Source of the DNA: Stenocarpella maydis | Taxonomy: Eukaryota; Ascomycota; Sordariomycetes; Diaporthales; Diaporthaceae | DNA length: 64,000 nt | Assembly: GCA_002270565.1 (NCBI GenBank) | Contig: NQMI01000005.1 | Span: forward strand, 496,001-560,000 | Reading direction: 5' to 3' | Shown: positions 34,403-44,814 of the stretch, one piece after another | How the letters are laid out: the number at the start of each line of letters is the position of its first letter | Numbering within the stretch: position 1 is the first letter of the stretch | Position numbers and translations under genes: made by a program | Notes under the pieces: generated by a model | Seen by the model: only the letters and a program-made list of their open reading frames with translations | Databases searched by the model: none | Told to the model about the DNA's origin: nothing

Positions 34403-36360
34403 ATTGTGGTCGAGACGTGGTAAACCCGCCAGCTGTGAGAACGACGCTTCTTTTTGTGAGATGGGGACGGGGATGCGACCCACCCCGGCCCTTTTGGCAT
34501 TTTCACCAGTGCGGGAATATTGGCAGGTGTAGGGCGACCTTGATATTTCTATCCGTGCCTTTGTCGGTCACATCGTTTTCACCTGTCTTGTCGGTGGGGA
34601 GAGGAAGACACCGTGCCCAGTGTTGCCTACATGATGACTCCCCGGGAGGGTGGAAGGGTATGCGGACCAAAAATGGCATTAACTATGAAGAAAGAAGTAG
34701 GAAACCTCCAACCTGCGTTGCGGAGCACACGCCATGTCAGGAGCAAGCTCCGACTCAACAGGCACGCGGTGGTTGAGTGGCTTGCGAGCCGGTACATCTC
34801 ATCTGGTACTATATATACTGCTTTAACACAAGTAAAAGAAGCCTTATCTGCCCTGAAATGGCAGATATGGCGAGGCGGTGACATCTAGACGAGAAAGATC
34901 AGCAGAAATATGGACTGCTAAGTTGAGGTTGAAAATGGTAAACGACAGGAAAAGGGGGTTGAATATCCTCCCTTCCCCCTTGTTAGTCTTTTTTTTTGGG
35001 AAAAAAAGGAAGTAAAGTCTTAGAAATTCAAAAGTTTCATTTCAGTATTTTGCCCTAAGAATTGCAAATCATTAAACCCTTGTAAAATATCAAAGTAATT
35101 AAGCTGAGTTGAGAGGACAATGGAGAAGTTAGAAGTCCGTACTGCACAAGATGTTAGTCTAATGTTGACATTTCAACTTACGGACCGGGCCCCATCAGGG
35201 TGACTGACCATGATTGGTGAGCAAAGAAGGCTAGTTGCCACAAAATTGTCGAGCAACTGGAGAAGGACAGTCATATGATTTGAAATTCCGACAAATAAAG
35301 AATTATAAGCATGTATATTTATTCAGCTTCTTTAGCAGTGAAAGAAATGATCCTGGAATGTGTTTGTATAAAGCACTCTGGCCAGCCGCGCCTTATTACT
35401 ACCAAGTAGGAAGTTTTCCAATTAAGCAGGTTATATAGAAAGTAAATATAATGTTAGAAAAAACATTATTACAATTATATATAAACTCCTACTTAAAACC
35501 ATAAAGAAGAATATAAGTAACTTAATATATAAATCCTTAATTTATAATATATAATTAATTATAATTCTATTATTACTTAATTATAAATAAGATAAGTAAA
35601 GTAACTTTAAGTTTTTATAGCTTCTCATATATGGTGTAGAAAGTCTAGCCGATAGTGAGGAGCAGAAAAACTGGTATAGTGTATTTGTATAAGTGAAATT
35701 CCTTTCTTTTCGCGGTGCCAAGTTAAGCGACAACCTGATGGTGAAACTTGATCGACTAGGCACGGCCCGACACGGGAAATATAGCTTCTAGCTTATTGTC
35801 TGTGGGAGTAGTAGGTTTGAGGGATTCCTGTCTAAATTAGTGTTTCGCAAACAATTGTCCACGACCTATAATGTCTTATGCCCCACTAGGATGATCATCG
35901 TCGTCCCAGCTTAATAAGAGGAACTCAGGCAATATGGTTATCCAGCAGTGATCATCACAGTCTGTTTTGTCACCCACCTTCAAGTCCTGACTATTCCACG
36001 TATACTGGGCCGTATACGGACCGAGTCGAGGATTCAATGTGTGCATTAATTGACAGCCACAATACTGAGAGCGAAGACATCCACTTTGCGTTGTCAGAGG
36101 GCATGCTACTTCATCCACTTACCATCAACGTTGGTGGCAATATGAGAGGATCTTTTCAGCCACTAGGGATTTGGATAATGTGGAGCTCCGGTTCATGCTA
36201 TAACAAGCTTGTATGGGGGTGTATATGAGAATGCAAGTTGAATGACTGCATATCACGAGTGCCCTTTGTATTACTTGGCCGTGTGGCTCACTGCTTTGGG
36301 CCATTTGGAAAAGTACTGCTGTGCACCCTATTTCTTGCTCCCATTCAGGGCGACAGGCCA

Positions 36361-36562
36361 CTAGCTTCTAGTGGAGCTTGATCCTGTCCAGTCTGCCATC
36401 CATTTCGAAAGGCATATCCTCACTCTCCTTTCTGACCGCCCCCACCTGCGCTCCCAGCGTGTGATTGTCGGCCGCGGACTTTGCCGCCTCCTCGCAGAGC
36501 TCCAGGACCTCTGCCGCCGCTGACTCTTTGACTTCTCCCCCTCAGAGGCGTGTCGTTTCATC
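36361..36562 (-). pseudogene. Possible coding remnant, acidic helical C-terminus
   Basis: One minus-strand frame reads ESAAAEVLELCEEAAKSA, then SEDMPFEMDGRLDRIKLH and a stop near the left end. The composition looks like a real helical protein end, but an upstream stop closes the frame after about 60 codons and no start is found. Just to the right, on the plus strand, a similar-style frame (DNDYPELSWRPEDMARGL, LDSLQHVVTAQMVA, about 36655-36785) also looks coding. The pieces may be a rearranged gene; I do not recognise the family. Confidence 0.35.
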
Positions 36563-36593
36563 TCGGACAGCTGGGAGGTCAGGGCTTGGCGTC

Positions 36594-36620
36594 GGCATTC
36601 CGCCTCCGAGGCGGAATGCC
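36594..36620. repeat. Perfect hairpin palindrome (12-bp arms, 3-nt loop)
   Basis: GGCATTCCGCCT, loop CCG, AGGCGGAATGCC. It lies exactly between the minus-strand and plus-strand coding remnants, so it may mark an inversion or foldback junction. Confidence 0.85.
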
Positions 36621-37392
36621 TAGGACGACGTGGACAAGGTCAGCAACGAGCTCGACAATGACTACCCCGAGTTGTCGTGGAGGCCGGAGGACATGGCCCG
36701 GGGCCTGGCGGCGCTGGACAGCTTGCAGCATGTCGTCACGGCTCAGATGGTGGCTGTGGGTGACGAGGCTGCCGCTGTGTCGGACAGGTGCCGCCGCTAG
36801 GATCACTCAGCTGGTACGACAGGGTGGCAACTTTCTGGGTGTAGAGAAGGTCGAACCTGATCACATTCTTAATGTACAGGTGGGGTTAGTCTGCGCGGAG
36901 AGTAAGTCTTTTGTGAGCACTCCGTGGCAATGCCACATAATTCCTGTAGGGTGGCCTAGTCATGTCCTCAGTCCGCTGATGATATATGCTGTGGGGAATA
37001 CCATTTCAGGAACTCCAAACGCTGTACAAATTGGCTGCGGCTGTGAATTTGGCCGGCTGATTGAGCACGGCGAAGAAATAGGAAGTTTTCGGAATCAGTC
37101 CATCACCTGATCACTCTGGTGGATGTTGCTGACATCTCGACAATGTCGGGCCAGCATCGCTGCCGCGATATAACTGGCAAGCGGTCGCCAGCAAGTCACC
37201 CGCATCGACTCGCCTCAGACTTTATTCACCATTGCTTTTGCGCAAGTCATGACCGGAATCCGCTGCCCAGCCACCGTATTGACGCTGAGCTCGGGCTCAG
37301 CCTTCCTTTTGCTCCTACTCGATATTTACCTACCATCGCGTAATGCCAGAAATATACCGCGGGCAACACGCGGCCATGAGGACTCGGCCGCC

Positions 37393-38134
37393 ATGGCTAT
37401 TCTGAACCCTCGAAAGCAAATACTCTTTCAACACAGGATCACGATCGACATCCCGGCTGGACAAATAAAGCATCGGATGGGCAATGGCGAGATTCTAGCG
37501 CGTTTCACACAAGGTTTCTTTGGAGGCTGGGTCTTCAGCCCGGAGAGGTGGTTCTTTTATTTCACGGGGCTCACGGTAACCAATCTCGAAGGTAATCACC
37601 CAGTCTTGGACGCCTCTTGATAAACTCCTGAAGCGGAGAAAATGAAATCATTCATCTGCTGACGGGTCTCCGATAACACCAGGTTTCGAGAATCCTGGCC
37701 CAGGGAGATCGCCAGTACAGGAGGTCTGGGACGTGGCCGCGCTCTCGGCAAAAGCCCCGCCCCCTCCTGGATTGCTCCTCTTTGGCAACTTCCTCCTTGC
37801 TGAGAGACTACCGAAGGTGTCTGGGCTGAGGGAGGCAGTACCGGTCGCCCCAGGACCTAACCCGGTCAGCCCTCGGGATTTTGCATCCGCCGAGTTCGTC
37901 GCCGGTGGATCGGGGGGCTTCGAGCTCATATCGTCTCACCGGTTCGAGGTCAGTCGCAAGGATCATCAAGATGATAAGGAGAGGGGCGAGGTAGTCACGG
38001 TGACCTTCTCTCACGTGAGCTGTAACTCCCTCACCGGTCGGCCGTACTCGGCCTTTTTCCAATGGCTTCACCTCTGCTACGCCAGGATGCTCTTTGCAGA
38101 TGGGATCAGGGCGGTCGTGAAGACGAAACGGTAA
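37393..38134 (+). CDS. Hypothetical protein, two exons
   Basis: Exons 37393-37591 and 37683-38134 join in phase 1 (donor GTAATC, acceptor ACACCAG) over a 91-bp intron, giving 216 aa. The chosen ATG has a strong context (CCGCCATGGCT); an in-frame ATG at 37249 would add 48 residues including a Leu-rich stretch. Visible features: FTQGFFGGWVFSPERWFF in exon 1, PPPPGLLLFGNFLLAERLPK, and YSAFFQWLHLCYARMLFADG near the C-terminus. The repeated aromatic and hydrophobic patches suggest a compact globular protein, possibly a ligand-binding fold, but I do not recognise the family. No RIP signs within it. Splice-phase agreement and composition support a genuine gene. Confidence 0.65.
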
Positions 38135-39199
38135 ACTGTGCTGTATTTCATCTTGCCGAGCCACTGCCCGTATTGCTGGCCTTGCTTTCATCTTGCTGCC
38201 AGCCTAAGTGGTGGGCTTCAAGGGGATTACGACGAGCAGCCCCTCGAGGAAGCCGACAGATTGGGGTTACCTGATCTCTACATGGAGACCCGTCTCAAAT
38301 CACTGCTTTAGTCTGATTCACGTCACATGCAGCATTAATATGTATATATATAGTGTATGATTGAGGCGGATTAGGTGCTTTTGAACCAGAAAAGCGGATA
38401 ATGTGAAACGCCATGGAATTCCCACTTTGTCAATTCCAGTTTAGTGGATGAGGCCATAAACACCCCGACTAACGTAACTAGGGCTCCTGGACCTACCAGG
38501 AATAGATCCAGTCGACCGTAACCGAGGTTCTGTTGTATGTTGACGGGAACGCTGCTGCAGTGCTCCAGTGAGCGGTGACTGATAACCCGAGAGCAACATT
38601 ACCCGCCTGGAACTCTTTCACACATTCTCTTGTAAGGATGCTTAAGGCTACCTGATAATTTCTTAGGCACCTACGGTCCATGGTGCGCTCTCCTACGTCA
38701 TGGCAGGGAATCCTCCGTTTCGGCTCTGGAGAAGATTTAGATCGCAACTTTGGCGCTTTCTTAGTGCCGGAATGTAAGGCTCGCCTCACTCTGCCAATTA
38801 TGAAGGCACGCTGGCAGTTGTGTGCAGATCTCCCGATCATCTAGTTGCCTCCAAACTCTTACCATTTACCCGGCTACCAACCCGTATCGTCGATTAGATT
38901 TAAGAAACCTAATCGAGTGCTGAATCAGTGACAGCAGGACCAAGCTGAGTCTTGGAATTGCCAACATGTGGCCCAGACTTCAGCGTGAGCTTGGCCTCCT
39001 GCCTAAAGGGCGGTTCGTACTCTTGGCCAATATTCCGCCTTGCTGTAGCATGATTCAAGGGCCCGCGGCTTGCGTTTAGAACTACGAAAAGATGCATTTG
39101 CATTTCATCAGCTCGTATGAATGGTATTTATCCAGTTCGTGAGCTATATTAGAAGTGTCTGCGTTCATCCCTCGAGACGAAAGAGCCTTGCCTCCAGCT
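38135..39199. other. Intergenic, no supported gene
   Basis: Convergent tail region between the hypothetical gene and the aldo/keto reductase. A TA-rich patch lies near 38335-38355. Open frames are short and featureless. Confidence 0.5.
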
Positions 39200-40317
39200 T
39201 CAGAGAGCAGAAGTGTCTGCAAACACATTCAGAAGACCCGGGGGAGTCCGAGCCCCCCTGACGCCGGCCTCGTCTACCTTGAGCCGAATCTCCCTCTCCT
39301 CCTCATCTGTGACCTGCACCCAGGCGGCGCCAATGTTTTCCTCCAAATACTGGACTCTCTTTGTTCCGGGTATAGGAATGATATCGTCTCCCTGTTTCAT
39401 CAACCACGCCAACGCGAGCTGGCCGGGTGTGGCGTGCTTGGTACCGGCAATTTCCGCTAGTTTGTCAACAATCGCCAGATTCTTTGGGAAGTTCTCCTTG
39501 TTGAATCGATCGAGGAGACGGCGAAAGTCATCTGGAGCAAAGTCCTCGGTAGACCTGACCTGCCCTGTCAATATCCCCCGCCCGAGCGGCGAGTAGGCCA
39601 CAGTGGCGACGCCTAGCTCACGACAGGTAGAGAGTAGGTGCGTGCCGTCCTCGTTCTCGATGGCCAAGTCCCATGGATTGTATTCGACCTGAACAGCAGA
39701 AATGGGGTGGATGGCATGAGCTCGGCGGAGCGAGGTGGAGCTGCATTCGGAGATGCCGAAATACTTGATCTTTCCCTCGTTCTTCAACTTCACCATCTCA
39801 TGTACTGTTTGCTCGATGGGGGTCTTCTGGTCAAGCCGATGGATATAGTACAGATCAATGCATTCAATGCCTAGCTTTTGTAAGCTTTGCTCACAGGCCT
39901 TGCGGCAGTACCCCGGAGAGCTGTCCATCCCGAAACCGTCTGCGGACACCTTGATACCAAACTTGGTAGCCAAGAAGATATCGCTTCGTCTCTCAGGGTG
40001 CATCTTGAACCATTTCCCGATCAGAACCTCGCTGTCGCCGTAGACATCTGACGAGTCCCAAAACGTACAGCCGAGGTCCCAGGCTCGGTCCAGCACGCCA
40101 AAACGCTCCTCATCAGCGCTGAGCAAGGTCAGCAGGGCCTCCGCCGTCTCAGAAAGGGCAAAATAAAGAAGGATCCACCCATGGGCGGGACGTATGAGTT
40201 GACTCACCCGCCAGGACCGTAACTGACACCACCCAGACCCATTGTCCCAAAGCCAATGGCTGAAACCTCTGGCCCATCTCTTCCGAGGCGTCTCGTGGGG
40301 AACTTGGTGGGAGACAT
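39200..40317 (-). CDS. Aldo/keto reductase (AKR superfamily, YakC/pyridoxal-reductase-like)
   Basis: A cytosolic NADPH-dependent reductase of aldehydes or ketones. Exons 40317-40208 and 40118-39200 join in phase 2 (GTGAGT...CTCAG) over an 89-bp intron, giving 342 aa, the usual AKR length. The N-terminus RLGRDGPEVSAIGFGTMGL is the first beta strand of the barrel. The catalytic tetrad is visible: Asp and Tyr in SDVYGDSE, Lys in LATKFG, His in YYIHRLD. The cofactor end has IPIPGTKRVQYLEENIGA. The C-terminus (ARTPPGLLNVFADTSAL) is family-like. A longer frame without the intron would replace the barrel start by unrelated residues, so the spliced model is preferred. It is a single gene with no partner around it to suggest a pathway; the substrate is unknown. 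Confidence 0.92.
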
Positions 40318-40959
40318 GGCTTATACGATTCACAAAGTAACCTATAGTCGGAGAACAGTGTTTTCGAATACCTAGGTAAAGTAACGCGGGTACAGAGCTT
40401 GTGGAACAGTGCCCGGCTGCCTTCAGAAAGAGCTGGTTTAAACTTGTCTCTTTATACTTTCGCTCGCAGTCTAGATTTGGCGCATACTAGTATAGGCTTT
40501 GCGGCTGCCTGGACTGCAGACCCGACCCATGTACCCAATGATGCCGGACTTAGGGCCCGCCGGATATGCGGCCGCACCACCCGCACCGCCTGGGACCCAC
40601 CCACCAATTACGCCTCATGACAGCTTACCGCGCCTGCATAAGTGGGTGGGATCGCGAGTTTCCGGATCCATACACATGGAAACTCAAGGGGTGATTTCAA
40701 GTCTGTGCCATATTGCTGTTGAGTGTGGATGACGGAAACTGGATGTTCGGCGGGCTATCAAGGCTAGAAGCCTCTTCTTTCCGGAAGCCATAGAGCAACC
40801 GAAGGGCTCGGTGGTCTGGATAGCTATTCTTCAACAACATCCTTGAAGCTGACCGATATTGATACAAAGGCGGGCTGCTGTTCGAAAGGACGGGGTAGTT
40901 ATTTCACGCCAGGGTAGGAATTGCCATGTTCAATGCTGAGGATCACTCATCTCCTTTAG
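40318..40959. other. Intergenic, promoter side of the aldo/keto reductase
   Basis: No gene recognised. Small frames on the plus strand at 40399-40732 overlap in two phases and have no family features. Confidence 0.5.
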
Positions 40960-41247
40960 ATGTGCTACGGGCAATATGGAGAACACATTCCGAATCAAGC
41001 TGTACTAGCATGTGGGAAGAACGTGTCTCTTGACAACATTATATCAATCTCCAATCAAGAACCAAGCTTCAGTACTATCATCAGCTAGCTCAGGGAAGAA
41101 AATAAGAGGCTTACCCACCAAAAGGAGGAACTAGTCAGGCAAGCAGCCGCAGAACGCGCACAGAGATTGATTGCCGAGGAAAGAGTCCACCAATTATGCG
41201 ATGAGCAAGCCTTTGCTAGAGACACAGCTTCAGCAGCAAGCAGATAG
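40960..41247 (+). pseudogene. Remnant of a coiled-coil protein, one in-frame stop
   Basis: From the ATG at 40960 the frame reads MCYGQYGEHIPNQAVLACGK and on to SNQEPSFSTIIS. It then meets TAG at 41086-41088 (where CAG would give Gln) and continues in the same frame LREENKRLTHQKEELVRQ, AAAERAQRLIAEERVHQL to a stop at 41245. The heptad-like Glu/Arg/Leu pattern is a coiled coil common in fungal proteins with charged N-terminal arms. The C-to-T type nonsense change next to a transposon cluster suggests leaked RIP or decay. Confidence 0.5.
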
Positions 41248-42026
41248 ATCAGCATTGTTTCAGGACATCGTCGCCAAGTGCGCTGCTGATTTGCACGCGG
41301 CAGTATTTACTAGGATAGCAGATGACTGAAATACACGATTGAATTGTCTCCTTGCTGCGTGCCTGCGTTCGAGTGTTCCGGGATGTGCTATTTCTGCGTA
41401 TGTTGAAAACCAGGGCCTGCCGCTTGCGGATTGGCGGCACTATCGACAAGGTAGCTTCATCACAGGCCTGGATCTGACACGCCACACCGCCAAGCACCCT
41501 CAGTTCGGCGAGGACGTCAATTACCCCAGAGTAGAGGTTTCTCCTATTCTCCTCACTGGCTTCATTCAAGAGTTTTTGATTCAGTGGTCAGCCCAACACG
41601 AAATCTGTAGTAAGAAGTATCTGTTATCTCGGGCCAGTCTTGGTCAACTCAGCATCGTGTCCATAGAGATGACGTGAGGGACTCGAATCATGGTGTTGCG
41701 CTCGAGATACCTGTATTCGTATCAGTAGCAGCCTAAAACGAGAAAATGATTACCGCGGGTCCGCCGTAAAGCAGATACTTCAACTTCACTCAGTAGTTTG
41801 TTCTAGGGACCATCCAGAGCGGGCTCAAATAGGATCCTCAGAACCCACTGAAGCTCATCTTGACCAAACGCGACAAAGAAGCAAACATTGAAGCTGCCCC
41901 TCTGCATGTCCAAGACACGGCACAACTTGCCATTGTGGAACTTCGATGCTAGAGCGCACAATGTATCTGGGCCTATTAATTCGATGAACGATTTTCTGGC
42001 TTGTTTGCGTTGATCTCTCCTTGCAG

Positions 42027-42200
42027 AAGGGAGTTCCTAAGGGAGCTTACACTGATCTCTACCACTTCGACGCCAAAGCTGACATCTACGCTGCGTATGT
42101 TCACGACAAGTACCCTGAGCTGGCAGCGAAAATGTCGTGCATTCACACGGGATACTTATATACGAGCTTCGATATCCTGCCTAATTCGTACTTTGGAAAG
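42027..42200 (+). pseudogene. Orphan internal exon of an NmrA-like NAD(P)-binding protein
   Basis: A 58-codon open segment bounded by a good acceptor (CTTGCAG) and donor (GTGAGT), phase 0 at both ends. It reads YTDLYHFDAKADIYAAYV, then YPELAAKMSCIHTGYLYTS, which matches the central part of NmrA-like proteins (Rossmann-fold redox-sensing regulators). No sensible exon is found upstream, and the Gypsy LTR begins 127 bp downstream. The gene has probably been cut by transposon insertion and its other parts lost. Confidence 0.65.
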
Positions 42201-42326
42201 GTGAGTTGCCGGAGCACGCTGTGTCAGAAAAACGAGAGTTACCCCCCCCCTGGCTAAATTAGCATTTGCCGCACGTGCCACCCAAATTTTGGTGCAAAGT
42301 CAGGCAACTCATAATTCTCACCTAGA

Positions 42327-42772
42327 TGTAATGATCAAAGGGGTTTCCGAGTACGTTAATCCTGAAAGATCAAGGGTTTATATTCGGAATACGTTGTTAG
42401 GCGGTTGTTAAGCAATATTATTAGCTTAACAATAATCACTAGCTATAAGGCTATTCAACATTAGGATTAAATACTTAGATTAACAACTAAAGAGTTTGTT
42501 CTACAAAAGCTACCTAATGTAGTAATAACTATATCCTTATATATTCTGACTCTTCATTCATTATCAACAGTATCAATGGTAATCCTATCGATTAAGTATT
42601 GCTTGATAAAATTAACAATGATCCCATCGATCGTAGTAGGTCCCTAACCCTAACCCTAATAAGGTGGCGTTACTGATTGGATTAAGCGGGGCGCTCCTTT
42701 TAGGGGCTACTTCCCAACCTATAGGGTTGTCTTCTACGGTAGTCAGCCGCCAATATGTATTGGTCTATAATA
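42327..42772 (-). repeat. LTR of Gypsy element C (3' LTR, 446 bp)
   Basis: Starts TGTAATGATCAAAGG and ends TATAATA where related LTRs end ATAACA. It is the inverted match of 52671-53116, with equal length (446 bp). Contains CCCTAACCCTAACCCTAA at 42642-42659. Confidence 0.85.
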
Positions 42773-43373
42773 CTATCTCCCTTCTTACTTCTTTTATCCT
42801 TAAAAGTATTCCATAAGTTATTTTTTACTTATTCACATTTTTGCTTACTCCTTCTTAATTTATTATATTAGGTAGGGTTACTAAGTCTCATCCTATAAAG
42901 TCTTTTTTTATTACTAAGCATAAGGCCGCCCTTCTTTTCACTATTGCTTTAAAGGGTAGCATTATTCCCATACCTTATTCTTATTATAAGGAGTAGAATC
43001 TAGCTAAGGACTGCAAGGTTACGGATTTAGAATCTATTTGCTATTGGACCTATATTTACCTCAATCTATCCAATTGTAATATCCAAGGTCTTACTCCTAA
43101 TCAGTTGAATAAGGTCACCTTAATATACTATCAACTAGAGGAAGAGCTAGAGGCTATAAAGGAAGAGGCTTAACGGCTAAACACAAGAATTTTGCGCTTT
43201 TATAAGCAGAAGCAGTTATAGTATAAAAAGATAATGCATACAGTTTATTAAGGCATCAATAATATGGAGGAGTTAGAGCGGGTGGAGAAGAAGGAGGCTA
43301 AAGTAAAGCGGAGGCAGATTACCATATAGTCCGCTAAGGTTATCCGCTAAGGTTCCACCAAGGAGGCTAGTGG
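42773..43373 (-). mobile_element. Gypsy element C, 3' internal part (host of nested element A)
   Basis: Sequence similar to the 3' internal part of element A (about 43860-44450) and in the same orientation. It is interrupted at 43373 by element A and resumes at 51020. Many stops in all frames, TpA-rich: RIP decay. Confidence 0.8.
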
Positions 43374-43854
43374 TGTAATGATCAAAGGGTTTTCCGAGTA
43401 TGTAATCCTGAAAGATCAAGGGTTTATATTCGGAATACGTTGTTAGGCGGTTGTTGAGCAATATTGTTGACTGATAATGATCACTAGCTGTGAGGCTATC
43501 CAGTTGTAAGACTAAATACTTAGATTAACGACTAAAGAGTCTATTTTATGAAAGCTATCTACTATGGTGAGATAATCATATGGTTATATGTTCTGACTCT
43601 TCAGTAGGATATCCAGACTCACTAGTTATCCTTGCTATCCTTAGTGGTGGTATTAAGTCGGGCTTTAGTATTAGATAGCTGGGCTAGCCAGCTATCCAAG
43701 TTATCCATAAGCTATAGGTGGGTTCCCAACCCTAACCCTGGAGCATGCGGACTCCATATATAAGTGACTGCAGGGTTGCATTATTATATACGTTTTCAAC
43801 ATCTAGGGCCTGCAATCTGGGCCCCTGGGGTGCCATTACTATTAGCTTATAACA
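43374..43854 (-). repeat. Element A 3' LTR (481 bp)
   Basis: TGTAATGATCAAAGG ... TTATAACA. Same length as the 5' LTR at 50539-51019. Contains a CCCAACCCTAACCC tract at about 43725-43739. Confidence 0.93.
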
Positions 43855-44814
43855 CTATCTCCCTCCTTACTTCTTTTATCCTTAAAAGTGTTCTATAAGT
43901 TATTTCCACTTATTATATCTTTATTTATGCCTTTTTAATTCATTATATCATTTAGAGTTAAGAATTCTTAAGTTGTAAAGCCTGCTTATTATACTCTAAA
44001 AACTAAGCAGAAGGATTCCCTTCTTTCCATTATTCTTCAAAACGCCATTATTATGCCTTCTTATTCCTTCTATAAAGGCCGTAGCATCTTATCCTACTAG
44101 GTATTACCTTTGGACTCTTCTCGCTATACTAAGTGCATATATCTAGGTTGATTATAGTATAATGTATAAGGTATCTCTCCTAATAGCCTAAGGAAGCTAG
44201 GCCAATAACACTAGAGAATGGAGTCTAAGCTGGAAGCTGCTAAGGAGGAATATTGTGCAATTAATATAAAGATTAAGTATCTGAGAAAGTAGAAGCGCAT
44301 GTAGTATAATAAGATGATGCATGCTATTTATTGCGGGATTAACAATCTGAAGGAGTTGGAGCGCATAAAAAATAAGGAGGCTAAAGCTAAGTAAAAGCGG
44401 ATTGCCGAGTAGTCCGCTGGAGTTATGGGTCGCAATTCCATAGAGGAGGCTGGTAGGATGGTAGTGCAAGAAGTATGGCTGCATTCTAAGGGGGCAGTAG
44501 GTGTTTTTAATTGGAGTTCTATAGTGGATGCTAATACTAATTGGGAAAAGTTTCTTGATATTAGTGGTGAAGGAAATGCGCCTGTAGGTGGCTTATTTGG
44601 TGCCTAATTTTGTTTGGTAGATGAATATACTGATGAGTTTGTTTTTGATTAGTGGGGCGTTTTACTGGTTGATGGTCTGTCTGGTTCCTACTGGTTGAGC
44701 GGTTAACTAGTTTTGCTGCTGGGCTGTTTGGTGGGCTTATTGGATTTTCTGGGCTGTTTATTGGTTGTTTTAGCTGAGGCTGGGTTCTAGGCCTTGAAAT
44801 CCTTTAAGAGTTGC

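Larger units (their letters stand above)
25141..36360. other. Long region of normal GC with microsatellites and no defensible gene (about 11 kb)
   Basis: Unlike the transposon cluster this DNA is not RIP-like, yet I find no family signature, no matching splice pairs and no long open frame outside low-complexity DNA. The longest frame (26454-27329, 291 codons) runs through GT repeats and overlaps other frames. Repeats: CA at 26090-26124, TG at 26592-26613 and 28122-28141, TTTTC at 28167-28194, GCCA at 28490-28508, AGT at 34379-34402, poly-T near 33770 and poly-C near 33820. The palindromic word TACGGAGTA recurs (26.7, 27.4, 28.9, 29.1 and 30.8 kb). An AT-rich patch lies at about 35430-35600. 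It may hold noncoding transcripts or the large promoter of the Gln-rich protein gene; this cannot be decided from sequence alone. Confidence 0.5.

Noticed and set aside
42642..42659. TTAGGG-type tract considered as a chromosome end
   Set aside because: Only three units, internal, with the same short tract in each LTR; an intact unique gene (ASL) lies further right.
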